Below are positions 51,628 through 60,843 of a DNA stretch of 64,000 nt, in pieces. The notes beneath the pieces were generated by a model, which saw only the letters and a list, made by a program, of their open reading frames with translations, had not been told where the DNA came from and did no database searches. Each line of letters opens with the position of its first letter. Position 1 is the first letter of the stretch. The translations under genes and the position numbers were made by a program. Source of the DNA: Rhodovulum kholense (GTDB lineage Bacteria; Pseudomonadota; Alphaproteobacteria; Rhodobacterales; Rhodobacteraceae); contig NZ_QAYC01000002.1 in NCBI RefSeq assembly GCF_003053725.1, positions 248,001 through 312,000 of the forward strand. The letters are read 5' to 3'.

Positions 51628-52611
51628 ATGCGGCGCGAACCCGTTCTCAACACCCTGATCCTGCTCGCGCTCCTGGCGGTGCCGCTGGCGGCGCAGGCGC
51701 TGGACGAACCATTTCTGGTGACACTGGCGACCAAGGCCGCGATCCTCGCGTTGGCGGGCGTCGGGCTGAACCTCGCGCTGGGGTTGGGGGGCATGGTGTC
51801 GTTCGGCCATGCCGCCTTCTTCGGGATCGGCGGATACGCCATGGCGGTGCTGGCCGCGCCCGTGCAGGCCTATGAGCCGCTGATGACCTGGCCGATGGAC
51901 TTGCCGGGCACCAAGTCGATGCCCGCGATCTGGCTGGCGGCGATGGCGGCGGGAGCGCTGGCCGCGCTGGTCATCGGGGCGCTCAGCCTGCGCACCGGCG
52001 GGGTCTATTTCATCATGATCACGCTGGCCTTTGCCCAGATGCTTTACTATTTCGCGGTCTCCTGGCCCGCCTATGGCGGCGAGGACGGGATCTCGATCTA
52101 TGTGCGGAACGGCTTTCCCGGGCTCGACACGCTCAATCCGCTGCAGTTCTTCGGGCTCTGCCTCGGCGTCCTGCTGCTGGCGCTGGGGGCGATGCATCTG
52201 ATCGCGCGCTCGCGCTTCGGTCTGGCGCTGGACGGCGCGCGGCAGAACCCCGACCGGGTGGCGGCGCTGGGGCTGCGGCCCGCCCGGCTGAAGCTGATCG
52301 CCTTCGTGATCTCGGGCGCGGTCACGGCGCTGGCGGGGGCGCTTTTCGCCGATCTGAACCGCTTCGTCAGCCCCTCGATGCTGCATTGGCAGACCTCGGG
52401 CGAGATCATGGTTTTCGTCATTCTGGGCGGCGCGGGGCGGCTGTTCGGCCCGGTGGCAGGCGCCGCGATCTTTGTGCTTCTCGAACATCTGCTGGGCGGG
52501 GTCAGCGAGTACTGGAAGCTTTTCCTTGGGCTTGCGCTTCTCGGGATTGTGCTTTTCGCACGCGGCGGGCTGATCGGCGCGCTGGCGGGACGGGCGGTGG
52601 CGCATGACTGA
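51628..52611 (+). CDS. livM: ABC transporter permease LivM
   Basis: A 327-residue permease with about ten hydrophobic segments. LNLALGLGGMVSFGHAAFFG is the conserved LivM segment, and LDGARQNPDRVAALGLRP is the ATPase-contact loop. It starts 3 bp after the livH stop, and its own stop overlaps the livG start by 8 bp, so the genes are translationally coupled. Partner of LivH in the membrane. Confidence 0.92.
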   Translation: MRREPVLNTLILLALLAVPLAAQALDEPFLVTLATKAAILALAGVGLNLALGLGGMVSFGHAAFFGIGGYAMAVLAAPVQAYEPLMTWPMDLPGTKSMPAIWLAAMAAGALAALVIGALSLRTGGVYFIMITLAFAQMLYYFAVSWPAYGGEDGISIYVRNGFPGLDTLNPLQFFGLCLGVLLLALGAMHLIARSRFGLALDGARQNPDRVAALGLRPARLKLIAFVISGAVTALAGALFADLNRFVSPSMLHWQTSGEIMVFVILGGAGRLFGPVAGAAIFVLLEHLLGGVSEYWKLFLGLALLGIVLFARGGLIGALAGRAVAHD

Positions 52612-53359
52612 CGAGATACTGGAGGTTCAGGACCTTCAGCTCGCCTTCGGCGCGCTGAAGGCCACCGATGGCGTGTCGCTGACCCTCAGGCGCGGCGAGA
52701 TCCATGCCCTGATCGGGCCGAACGGCGCGGGCAAGTCGACGCTGATCGGGCTGATCGCGGGCACCCTTCGCCCCGATGCGGGCTGCATCCGGCTGAACGG
52801 GCGCGACGTGACCGGGTGTGACGCCGCCGCGCGCGCCCGGGCGGGGCTGGCCCGCACTTTTCAGATCACGACGCTGGCGCCCGAACTGACCGTGCTGCAG
52901 AACGTGATGCTGGCCGTGGCGGGCGCCAGCGGCGCGCCCTACCGCTTTCTGCGACCCGCGCTTTCGGACCCGGCATTGGTCGAACGGGCGGGCGGCTTTA
53001 TCGCCCGGGTCGGGCTGGCCGGGCGCCGTGCGGTACGGGCGGGCGATCTCGCGCATGGCGAACGGCGGCGGCTCGATCTGGCGATGGCGCTGGCGCTGGC
53101 GCCCCGCGCCTTCGTGCTGGACGAGCCGATGGCGGGGATGGGGCCGGACGGTGCGCGCGAGATGACCGCGCTGCTCGATCTGCTGCGCCGCGAGGCGCCG
53201 ATCCTGCTGGTCGAACATGACATGGATGCCGTCTTCCGGCTGGCCGACCGGATCAGCGTGCTGGTCTCGGGCCGGATCATCGCCAGTGGCCCGGTCGAGG
53301 CGGTGCGGGCCGACCGGGAGGTGCAGCGCGCCTATCTGGGCGAGGAGCGTCTGGCGTGA
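52604..53359 (+). CDS. livG: ABC transporter ATPase LivG
   Basis: A 251-residue ATPase with Walker A GPNGAGKSTLIGLI, the LivG-specific GLARTFQI segment, an ABC-signature region (LAHGERRRLDLAMAL), Walker B FVLDEPMAGM and the H-loop ILLVEHDMDAVF. The signature is LAHGE rather than LSYGE, which is within the range of the family. It overlaps livM and livF and powers the LivHM channel. Confidence 0.92.
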   Translation: MTDEILEVQDLQLAFGALKATDGVSLTLRRGEIHALIGPNGAGKSTLIGLIAGTLRPDAGCIRLNGRDVTGCDAAARARAGLARTFQITTLAPELTVLQNVMLAVAGASGAPYRFLRPALSDPALVERAGGFIARVGLAGRRAVRAGDLAHGERRRLDLAMALALAPRAFVLDEPMAGMGPDGAREMTALLDLLRREAPILLVEHDMDAVFRLADRISVLVSGRIIASGPVEAVRADREVQRAYLGEERLA

Positions 53360-54045
53360 GCTTGCTGCAGCTTGAGGGCGTGACGGCCTTTTACGGCCCG
53401 GCGCAGGCGCTTTTCGGGGTCGATCTGCGTCTGGCCGAGGGCGAGGTCATGGCGCTGATGGGCCGGAACGGCATGGGCAAGTCGACCACGATCCGCAGCA
53501 TCTGCCGGCTTTTGCCGCATCGGGGCGGCACGATCCGGTTCGCGGGTCAGGATCTGGCCGGGATGCCCGCCCATCGCGCGGCCCGGCTGGGGCTGGGGCT
53601 TGTGCCCGAGGGGCGGCGGGTCTTTCGCGGCCTCAGCGTCGAGGAAAACCTGATCGCCGCGGCCCGGCCGGGGATCTGGGACCTGCCCCGGATCGCGGGA
53701 TTGTTTCCGCGGCTCGCGGAACGGCGGCGGCAGGAGGCCGGGTCGCTGTCGGGCGGCGAACAGCAGATGCTGGCCATCGGCCGCGCGTTGATGACCAATC
53801 CGCGATTGCTGTTGCTAGACGAGGCGACCGAGGGGCTGGCGCCGCTGATCCGGGCCGAGATCTGGGCGGCGATCCGGCAGCTGAAGACCGAAACAGGGCT
53901 GGCGATCCTGGTGGTCGACAAGTCGCTGACCGAACTGGTCCGCATCGCCGACCGCGCGGTCATCCTGGAAAAGGGCACCAGTGTCTGGACCGGGCCCGCG
54001 GACGGGCTGACGCCCGCGCTGGTCGACCGCTATCTGGGGATCTGA
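53356..54045 (+). CDS. livF: ABC transporter ATPase LivF
   Basis: A 229-residue ATPase starting at a GTG overlapping livG by 4 bp (GTGA). Walker A MGRNGMGKSTTIRSI, signature LSGGEQQMLAIGRAL, Walker B LLLLDEATEGL and LAILVVDKSLTELV (Asp in the usual glutamine/histidine H-loop area, with the H-loop His replaced by Lys in VDKS). The replaced H-loop residue is noteworthy, but LivG keeps its own. Last gene of the operon, ending 6 bp before the convergent cysH. Confidence 0.9.
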   Translation: MSLLQLEGVTAFYGPAQALFGVDLRLAEGEVMALMGRNGMGKSTTIRSICRLLPHRGGTIRFAGQDLAGMPAHRAARLGLGLVPEGRRVFRGLSVEENLIAAARPGIWDLPRIAGLFPRLAERRRQEAGSLSGGEQQMLAIGRALMTNPRLLLLDEATEGLAPLIRAEIWAAIRQLKTETGLAILVVDKSLTELVRIADRAVILEKGTSVWTGPADGLTPALVDRYLGI

Positions 54046-54051
54046 CCCGGC

Positions 54052-54825
54052 TCAGGCCGGACGACGGCGCACGAAGCGCCCGTCGGGGCCAAGATGGATG
54101 CCGCATTCGGTCTTTTCGGGGTTGTCGGCCCAGCGCCCGGCCCGCGCATCCTCGCCCGGCCGAACCGCGCGGGTGCAGGGCTCGCAGCCGATAGACCGGA
54201 AGCCCGCCGCCTCCAGCGGGTGGCGCGGCAGCCGGTGGGCGGTGAAATAGGCGTCGATATCGGCCCGGGTCCAGAAGGCCAGCGGGTTGACCTTGAGATG
54301 GGCGCCGTCGCGCTCGATCGCGGGAAGGGCCGCGCGGGTCGAGGCCTGAAACCGCTTGCGCCCGGAAATCCAGGTATCGAACCCGTCCAGCGCATCGGCC
54401 AGCGGGAAGGTCTTGCGCAAGAGGCAGCACATGTTCGGGTCTTCATGGGCCAGCCTGTGATGCGGGTCCTCGGCCGCGACGGTCGCCGGGTCGGGTCGCA
54501 CATCGACCAGATTGAGGTCGAGCCGCCCGGCCAGCTGGTCGCGATAGGCGAGCGTCTCGGCGAAATGCCGCCCCGTCTCGATGAACAGCACCGGAATGCG
54601 CGGAAAGATCCGGGTCACGTAATGCAGCAGCACCGCGCTTTCGGTGCCGAAGGACGACACCAGCGCGCGCTTGCCCAGCCGCGGGTCAAGCAACAGCCCC
54701 ACCATGTCGACATGGCCCAGATCGGGCATGTGGTCGGCCTGCAGAGCCTCCAGCAGCCGGTCCGCACCGCCCGGGGGCCAGGCGCTTTCGGAGGCGCGTT
54801 TCGCATCGGAGACGGGATCGGACAT
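54052..54825 (-). CDS. cysH: Assimilatory APS reductase (Fe-S type CysH)
   Basis: A 257-residue PAPS/APS reductase. It contains the [4Fe-4S] ligand set of the APS-using subtype, Cys133-Cys134 (NMCCLLRK) and Cys214-x-x-Cys217 (IGCEPCTRA), plus the catalytic cysteine Cys241 in TECGIH. It should reduce adenylylsulfate to sulfite with thioredoxin. SSFGTESAVLLHYV is the substrate P-loop-like segment. It is a single gene here, divergent from the glucosylglycerate phosphatase gene. The other sulfate-assimilation genes are not in the window. Confidence 0.93.
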   Translation of the reverse strand: MSDPVSDAKRASESAWPPGGADRLLEALQADHMPDLGHVDMVGLLLDPRLGKRALVSSFGTESAVLLHYVTRIFPRIPVLFIETGRHFAETLAYRDQLAGRLDLNLVDVRPDPATVAAEDPHHRLAHEDPNMCCLLRKTFPLADALDGFDTWISGRKRFQASTRAALPAIERDGAHLKVNPLAFWTRADIDAYFTAHRLPRHPLEAAGFRSIGCEPCTRAVRPGEDARAGRWADNPEKTECGIHLGPDGRFVRRRPA

Positions 54826-54942
54826 TCTGACATTCCCTTGCGCGGCAATGGTCCAGAAGTATCACCCTAAAAGAGTCGGGAAAACCCGCGGCGCAGGGAC
54901 CGAAGGCCGCGCGACACCGCTGCGTGATTTTTCGCCACTCTC

Positions 54943-54958
54943 TGACATGTGCCTGTCA
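54943..54958. promoter_or_regulatory. Small inverted repeat in the cysH divergent region
   Basis: TGACA (54943-54947) and TGTCA (54954-54958) are spaced by 6 bp in the 241-bp gap between cysH and the phosphatase gene. A related overlapping element (ACATG at 54945-54949, with GGCATGT ending near 54969) follows. It could be an operator for either gene, but a five-base arm is weak evidence. Confidence 0.25.
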
Positions 54959-55066
54959 CATTGGCATGTCTGGGCGGGCGGTTCCGCGACCCGGCTCTGG
55001 CCATGGGCGCGCGGGCCGCGTATCCCGGTGCCAAGCGTTCCCACGTCTTGTCCTCGAAGGATGCCG

Positions 55067-55846
55067 ATGCCCCGCCCAGTCCTGCTGATCTTCACCGACC
55101 TCGACGGCACGCTGCTCGACCACGAGACCTATTCGCACGAGGCCGCCGCCCCGGCGCTGGAGGCGCTGCGCGGGGCCGGGGTGCCGGTGATCCTCGCCTC
55201 GTCGAAGACCGCCGCCGAAATCGCGCCGCTTCGGGCCGACCTGGGCCTGGCCGCGCATCCGGCCATCGTCGAGAACGGCGCGGGCATTCTGGAACCGGGC
55301 GCCGAGGCCCCCCGGACGGGCAGCCGCTACCGGGCGCTGCGTACCGCGCTCGATCAGGTGCCCGCCCCGCTGCGCCAGCGGTTCCGGGGGTTTGGCGATG
55401 GCGGCGCACACTGGATCGCCGATGCGACGGGGCTGGCGCCCGAGGCCGCCGCGCTGGCCGCGCAACGGCTTTATTCCGAACCCGGCATCTGGTCGGGCAG
55501 CGAGGCAGAGAAGACCGAGTTTCTGGCAGCCCTCCGGGCGCAGGGCGTCAGCGGACGCGAGGGCGGGCGCTTCCTGACCCTGTCGTTCGGGGCCAGCAAG
55601 GCCGGGCAGATGGCCGAGATCGCGGCGCGTTACTCGACGCCCTATATGGTGGCGCTGGGCGATGCGCCGAACGACCGCGAGATGCTGGAACAGGCCGATC
55701 AGGGCTTCATCATTGCCAATCCGCATCGCGCGCCGATGCCGCCTCTCGATGGCGAGGAAACCGGCCGCATCCAGCGGATCGCCGCAGCCGGGCCGAAAGG
55801 TTGGAACCAGGCTGTGCTGCGGGTTATTGCTGATTTCGGGATCTGA
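55067..55846 (+). CDS. HAD phosphatase, mannosyl-/glucosyl-3-phosphoglycerate phosphatase type
   Basis: A 259-residue HAD hydrolase of the MPGP class, with motif I LIFTDLDGTLLDHETYS, motif II around VILASSKTAAE and motif IV LGDAPNDREML. Family members dephosphorylate mannosyl- or glucosyl-3-phosphoglycerate in compatible-solute synthesis. AAGG at 55057-55060 supports ATG 55067 over ATG 55061. The glycosyltransferase gene follows 89 bp later, and the phosphorylase and glycerate kinase lie nearby. The glucosyl variant is favoured because of that phosphorylase (inference). Confidence 0.85.
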   Translation: MPRPVLLIFTDLDGTLLDHETYSHEAAAPALEALRGAGVPVILASSKTAAEIAPLRADLGLAAHPAIVENGAGILEPGAEAPRTGSRYRALRTALDQVPAPLRQRFRGFGDGGAHWIADATGLAPEAAALAAQRLYSEPGIWSGSEAEKTEFLAALRAQGVSGREGGRFLTLSFGASKAGQMAEIAARYSTPYMVALGDAPNDREMLEQADQGFIIANPHRAPMPPLDGEETGRIQRIAAAGPKGWNQAVLRVIADFGI

Positions 55847-55935
55847 CGGTCCCGACCCTGACTGTCCCCGGGGCGCCCCCGCCCCGGCCCTGTCTTTCTT
55901 CGGGACGGTCCCTGTCCCGGCAAGGAGCCGCGCCC

Positions 55936-57168
55936 ATGGCCGATTTTCACCAGAACGGCAATGTCGCCACCCTGCACAACCTGCGTTCGGCCCCGGCCGA
56001 GCTTCTGGTGCACGAGCTGACGACCTTTGCCCAGACCCGCAAGATCAGCCTGATCCTGCCCTCGCTGTTTTCCGAGCTTGAAGGCGACGCGCTGCCCAAG
56101 ATCCTTGACGAACTGGCCGAGGTGCCGTTCCTGCACCGGATCGTCATCGGGCTCGACCAGGCCGACGAGGCGCAGTTCGCGCATGCGCTGCGCTTTTTCG
56201 GCCGGTTGCCGCAGAACCATGTGGTGATCTGGCAGGACAGCCCGCGGATGCAGGCGATCCATGCCCGGCTCGACGTGCACAACCTGACACCGGGCGAACC
56301 CGGCAAGGGGCGCAATGTGTGGTTCTGCATGGGCTATCTGATGGCCTGCAAGGACAGCGCGGTGATGGCCCTGCATGATTGCGATATCGTCACCTACACG
56401 CGCGAGATGCTGGCGCGGCTGGTCTATCCGGTCGCGAACCCCAATTTTCCCTATCAGCTGGCCAAGGGCTTCTATCCCCGGATCGGCGAGGGCAAGCTGA
56501 ACGGCCGGGTCAGCCGCCTGCTGGTCAGCCCGATCCTGCTGGCGCTGAAGAAGACCATCGGCGACCGCGATTACCTCGACTACCTCAGATCCTTCCGCTA
56601 CCCGCTGTCGGGCGAATTCGCGCTCAGGACGGCGCCCCTGCCCGACCTGCGCATCCCCTCGGACTGGGGGCTGGAAATCGGGGTCCTGTCCGAGGCCTGG
56701 CGCAATCTCGCGCCGCGGTCTGTCTGTCAGGTCGAGATCTCGGACGCCTATGACCACAAGCACCAGCCGGTCTCGCCCGAGGATGCCTCGCGCGGGCTGT
56801 CGCGAATGTCGGTCGATATCTGCAAGTCGATCTTCCGCAAGCTGGCGGCCGACGGCACGGTCTTTTCCGAAGAGATCTTCCGCACGCTGAAGGCCACCTA
56901 TTACCGCGAGGCGCTGGATCTTCTGGACTGCTATTACAACGACGCGCGGATGAACGGGCTGAGCCTCGACCGCCATGCCGAGGAGAACATCATCGAGATG
57001 TTCGCCCAGAACATTACCGAGGCCGGGCGGGTGTTTCTGGACAACCCCGCCGAGACCCCCTTCATCCCGACCTGGAACCGGGTGCATTCGGCCGACCCGA
57101 CGCTGATGGACGACATGCTGGCGGCGGTGGCGGCGGACGCGGCCGATTTCGGGCCCTCGGCCGACTGA
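55936..57168 (+). CDS. Glucosyl-3-phosphoglycerate synthase-like glycosyltransferase
   Basis: A 410-residue GT of a family seen next to MPGP phosphatases. The nucleotide-sugar motif is MALHDCDIVTY (about residue 150), with KISLILPSLFSELEG near the N-terminus, SGEFALRTAPLPDLRIPSDW in the middle, and a helical C-terminal region. It should transfer glucose (or mannose) from a nucleotide sugar to 3-phosphoglycerate, giving the substrate of the phosphatase encoded upstream. AAGGAG precedes ATG 55936. It is convergent with the NUDIX gene, 4 bp apart. Confidence 0.75.
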   Translation: MADFHQNGNVATLHNLRSAPAELLVHELTTFAQTRKISLILPSLFSELEGDALPKILDELAEVPFLHRIVIGLDQADEAQFAHALRFFGRLPQNHVVIWQDSPRMQAIHARLDVHNLTPGEPGKGRNVWFCMGYLMACKDSAVMALHDCDIVTYTREMLARLVYPVANPNFPYQLAKGFYPRIGEGKLNGRVSRLLVSPILLALKKTIGDRDYLDYLRSFRYPLSGEFALRTAPLPDLRIPSDWGLEIGVLSEAWRNLAPRSVCQVEISDAYDHKHQPVSPEDASRGLSRMSVDICKSIFRKLAADGTVFSEEIFRTLKATYYREALDLLDCYYNDARMNGLSLDRHAEENIIEMFAQNITEAGRVFLDNPAETPFIPTWNRVHSADPTLMDDMLAAVAADAADFGPSAD

Positions 57169-57172
57169 AGGC

Positions 57173-57592
57173 TCATCCGGCGGCGAGCCGCGCCACCCGG
57201 GTGACATCGGCGCTTTGCGGCGCCAGCGCCTCGAGATCGTCAAGCGCGACCCAGCGCGCCTCGAGCGCGTCGTCGGCCGCGACCGGCGCACCCGACTGCC
57301 AGAGGCAGCGGACCGCGACAAGAACGAAATGCCCCAGCACCTGCCCGTCAGGCCCGCGGTCGAGCGCGTCGAGCGCGGTCAGCACCGCCTGCGGCTCGGC
57401 CCGTATGCCGGTCTCCTCGAACAGCTCGCGGGCCGCGGCGGCCAGCAACGGCTCGGCGAAGTCGACCTTGCCGCCGGGAAAGCCCCAGAAGCCCGCATCG
57501 GGCGGGTTGGCGCGGCGCACCAGCAAAACCTGGCCCGCGCGGATCACTACGGCCAGCACCGCGACCAGCGGCCTTTGCCCCTCCGCCGTCAT
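57173..57592 (-). CDS. NUDIX hydrolase
   Basis: A 139-residue NUDIX protein, the short ADP-ribose/nucleotide pyrophosphatase type, with the Nudix box GGKVDFAEPLLAAAARELFE followed by ETGI (residues about 40-63). Substrate not assigned. Its start lies 6 bp after the stop of the phosphorylase gene on the same strand, so it is probably co-transcribed. It could act on a nucleotide sugar connected with the pathway, or have an unrelated housekeeping role. Confidence 0.88.
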   Translation of the reverse strand: MTAEGQRPLVAVLAVVIRAGQVLLVRRANPPDAGFWGFPGGKVDFAEPLLAAAARELFEETGIRAEPQAVLTALDALDRGPDGQVLGHFVLVAVRCLWQSGAPVAADDALEARWVALDDLEALAPQSADVTRVARLAAG

Positions 57593-57598
57593 CGCCGC

Positions 57599-59365
57599 CT
57601 AGCCCGCGCCCGGCCCGGCGACGTCGCGGTTCGAGATCCAGCGGCACTGATAGGGCGCGAACGGGATTTCCGTGCCGGTGGGCGAGATCCGTTCGCCCGA
57701 CAGAAGGTCGATCCAGTCCTCGCCGCCGATGAGGTTGATCGACAGAGGCGAGACCGACAGATCCTCTGCGCTGACATTGTGCAGCGCGAAGACCGACTGG
57801 TCGCGGTCGAGGCTCTGGCGCCAGAGGCCGAACAGCCGGTGATCGAGATGCAGCGTGAACTGGGTCGCGTTCGGATGAAAGGCGGGCTGGCGGCGGCGAA
57901 TGCCGATCCGCCGCTTCATCTGCCGCAGCACCAGCGCCTGCAGGCTGGACGGATCGTCCAGCAGGGCCAGCAAGGCCGGGTAATCCCAGCGGTGCCGGTT
58001 GATCGCGCGCTTGATGCCGGTCTTCTCGACCCCGGCATGATCGTTGGGCGTCGCCAGCAGCGCATGCACATAGAAGGCCGGGATCCCTTCCAGCGCCATG
58101 ACGATGGTCTGCGAACAGAGGAACCGGTCGACCTGCCACTGGTCCTCGCCCGCGAAGGTGCCCTTCATCGCGTCGAACCAGGTGATGTTCAGTTCGTAGG
58201 CGGACTCGCCGCCGCCGACGGTGGAGCGCATCGACACCTCGCCGCCGAAGGACCGGATCGCGCCGATGATGTCGCCGATCTGCTCTTCGGGCAAAAGCCC
58301 CTCGACCGGGCGCATGCCGATGCCGTCATGGGAGGCGGTGAAGTTCAGGTAGGCACAGCCCAGCTGCGCGGGCGGCATCGTCGCCTGCCAGCGGTGCAGG
58401 TATTCGGCCGTGCCCGACAGCAGCGCATGAAGGATCAGCGGCGGCAGCGAGAAGTTGTAGACCGCATGGGCTTCGTTCCGGTTGCCGAAATAACTGAGAT
58501 TCTCGTGGTTCGGCACGTTGGTTTCGGTCAGCAGAACGATCGGCTCGACCGCGAAATCGCACAAGACCCGCATCAGCTGGACGATGGCATGGGTCTGGGG
58601 CATGTGGATCGAAGGCGTGCCGGGTTCCTTCCACAGGAAGGCCACCGCATCCAGCCGGACGATGCGCACGCCATTGTCCACATGCAGCCGCATGATCCGC
58701 AGGAATTCCAGCAGCACCTCGGGATTGCGGAAGTCGAGGTCCACCTGATCGTGGCTGAAGGTGCACCAGACATGGCGGGGGCCGTTCGCCGTCTCGACCG
58801 CGCGCAGCAGCGGGCTGGTGCGCGGGCGGACCACCGGCGCCAGATCGTCCTCGGGCGAGGCCTCGAAGAAGAACCGGTCATAGGGCTCGTGGCCCTGCAG
58901 GTAGTCGTGAAACCAGTTCGACTGGCTCGACACATGGTTCAACACCAGATCCGACATCACCCGGAAGCTGCCCGCGATGCGCTGGATGTCCTCCCAGTCG
59001 CCGAGGTTGGAATTGACCGACCGGTAATCGGTCACCGCAAACCCGTCATCCGAGGTGAACGGAAAGAAGGGCAGGATATGCACCCCCCCGACCGTGCCCT
59101 CCAGATGGCGGTGCAGAAAATCGTTCAGCAGGTCGAGCGGCTTGTGCTGGCCATCGGTGAAGCTGTTGCCATAGGTGATGACCATCGAGTCCTCGCAGGA
59201 CCACAGCCGGTTCGACGGCATTCGGGCGCGGCGGCGGGGGCGCGCGCCCTCGGGCCAGAACGCCTCGACAATCCGGTCGATCAGAAGCTCGCGGTCCTGA
59301 TCCGGATAGATCAGGCCAACGAGGCCGGCCAGCTTGATGCGCAGGGTCTGCGTCGTGTCGGTCAT
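57599..59365 (-). CDS. GH13_18 phosphorylase, probably glucosylglycerate phosphorylase
   Basis: A 588-residue sucrose-phosphorylase-like GH13_18 enzyme. Features include VHILPFFPFTSDDGFAVTDY, catalytic Asp in VRLDAVAFLWKE, acid/base Glu in LLTETNVPN and NFTASHDGIGMRP. Members of this subfamily include sucrose phosphorylase and glucosylglycerate phosphorylase (YcjM-like). Here the genes for glucosyl-phosphoglycerate synthesis and a glycerate kinase are adjacent, so glucosylglycerate plus phosphate to glucose-1-phosphate plus D-glycerate is the most likely reaction (inference). ATG 59365 is chosen over an upstream in-frame ATG at 59419, which has no support. Confidence 0.8.
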   Translation of the reverse strand: MTDTTQTLRIKLAGLVGLIYPDQDRELLIDRIVEAFWPEGARPRRRARMPSNRLWSCEDSMVITYGNSFTDGQHKPLDLLNDFLHRHLEGTVGGVHILPFFPFTSDDGFAVTDYRSVNSNLGDWEDIQRIAGSFRVMSDLVLNHVSSQSNWFHDYLQGHEPYDRFFFEASPEDDLAPVVRPRTSPLLRAVETANGPRHVWCTFSHDQVDLDFRNPEVLLEFLRIMRLHVDNGVRIVRLDAVAFLWKEPGTPSIHMPQTHAIVQLMRVLCDFAVEPIVLLTETNVPNHENLSYFGNRNEAHAVYNFSLPPLILHALLSGTAEYLHRWQATMPPAQLGCAYLNFTASHDGIGMRPVEGLLPEEQIGDIIGAIRSFGGEVSMRSTVGGGESAYELNITWFDAMKGTFAGEDQWQVDRFLCSQTIVMALEGIPAFYVHALLATPNDHAGVEKTGIKRAINRHRWDYPALLALLDDPSSLQALVLRQMKRRIGIRRRQPAFHPNATQFTLHLDHRLFGLWRQSLDRDQSVFALHNVSAEDLSVSPLSINLIGGEDWIDLLSGERISPTGTEIPFAPYQCRWISNRDVAGPGAG

Positions 59366-59477
59366 GGCGTCCAAGCGTTTCCCGATCCCATTTCTTGCCC
59401 GCAGGTGCGTGGCTTGCAAGTCCGCGCCGCGCGGAACATGCGACCGGCAACGCCGTTGCCCAGGATTTGGGCGCGCG

Positions 59478-60767
59478 TCACGGCCGCGGACGGATCAGGA
59501 TGGCGCGGAAGTCGTTCACATTGGTCAGGGTCGGGCCCGGCGCCACCTGCGCGCCCAGCGCCCCGAAGAAGCCATGGCTGTCATTGGTCGCCAGCGCCGC
59601 CGCCGGGTCGAGCCCCAGCGCCGCCGCCTCGGCCAGCGTGTCGGGGCCGATCACCGCGCCCGCCACCTCGTCCGCGCCGTCGACCCCGTCGGTGTCGCAG
59701 GCGATGGCGTCGATCCCGGGCGCGCCCTCCAGTGCAACCGCCAAGGCCAGCGCATATTCGGCATTGGGCCCGCCGATCCCGTCGCCCCGCCGCGTCACCG
59801 TGCATTCGCCGCCCGACAGCAACAAAAGCGGCGGATCGCCAGGCGCCATCGCGGCCTGCCGCGCCAAGGCCAGCGCCGCATGGGCTTCGGCCAGCTCGCG
59901 GGCCTCGCCTTCCAGCGCATCGCCCAGGATCTCGACCGCACAGCCCGCGTCGTGCGCGGCCTCGGCGGCGGCCTCCAGAGACCGGGCGGGCGCCGCGATC
60001 ACCAGATTCTCGACCCGGCCGAGACGCGGGTCGTCGGGGCGGACCGGATCGCCGCCCGCCTCGAGAAAAGCCTGCACCGAGGGCGGCGGCACCACCCCCC
60101 AGCGCGTCAGCGCCGCCAGAGCCCGGGCCGCGTCGCCCCGATAGCCCACGGTGGGCCCGCTGGCGATATCGGCCGGATTGTCGCCCGGCACGTCGGAAAT
60201 CAGCAGGCCCAGCACGCGCGCCGGAAAGGCTGCGGCGGCCAGCCGCCCGCCCTTGACCGCCGATATTTCCTTGCGGATGCCGTTGATCTCGCCGATCGGC
60301 GCGCCCGAGGCCAGAAGCCCCGAGGTCACCAGCCGCTTTTCCTCCAGCGTGATCTGCCCGGCGGGCTGCACCAGCAGGGCCGAGCCCCCGCCCGAGATCA
60401 GTGCCAGCACCAGATCGTCCTCGCCCAGACCGTCCAGCAGGCGCATCACCCGCCGGGTCGCGACCTCGCCTGCGGCATCGGGCACCGGATGCGCGGCCTC
60501 GACGATCTCGACGCCCGCGCAGGGACGGCCATGGCCATAGCGGGTGATCACCAGCCCCTCGCACGGGCCCCAGGCGGTCTCGACCGCCTCGGCCATCCGC
60601 GCCGAGGCCTTGCCGGCCCCCACCACCACCACCCGTCCCGCGGGACGGGGTGGCAGCGCGGGCGGGACGATCCGCATCGGATCTGCCGCCGCGACGGCCA
60701 GGTCGAAAAGCGCCCTGAGAAAGCCGGAGGGCTCGGTTGGGTCGACGGAAAGCGAAACAACTGTCAT
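59478..60767 (-). CDS. Glycerate 2-kinase (GckA/MOFRL family)
   Basis: A 429-residue protein of the GckA/TtuD family. VVVVGAGKASARMAEAVE is the N-terminal nucleotide-binding segment. VLALISGGGSALLVQP and VPGDNPADIASGPTV are the family core, and the C-terminal MOFRL-like domain includes ECTVTRRGDGIGGPNAEYAL. It phosphorylates D-glycerate to 2-phosphoglycerate. It lies 112 bp upstream of the phosphorylase gene on the same strand, so it would take up the glycerate that enzyme releases. Older annotations call this family hydroxypyruvate reductase. Confidence 0.85.
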   Translation of the reverse strand: MTVVSLSVDPTEPSGFLRALFDLAVAAADPMRIVPPALPPRPAGRVVVVGAGKASARMAEAVETAWGPCEGLVITRYGHGRPCAGVEIVEAAHPVPDAAGEVATRRVMRLLDGLGEDDLVLALISGGGSALLVQPAGQITLEEKRLVTSGLLASGAPIGEINGIRKEISAVKGGRLAAAAFPARVLGLLISDVPGDNPADIASGPTVGYRGDAARALAALTRWGVVPPPSVQAFLEAGGDPVRPDDPRLGRVENLVIAAPARSLEAAAEAAHDAGCAVEILGDALEGEARELAEAHAALALARQAAMAPGDPPLLLLSGGECTVTRRGDGIGGPNAEYALALAVALEGAPGIDAIACDTDGVDGADEVAGAVIGPDTLAEAAALGLDPAAALATNDSHGFFGALGAQVAPGPTLTNVNDFRAILIRPRP

Positions 60768-60843
60768 GTCGAAAAGGATGGGGCGTCCTCGGCCTCTGGC
60801 AAGAGCCCCGCACGGGCGTGACCCTACGGCATGGGCCGCGATC

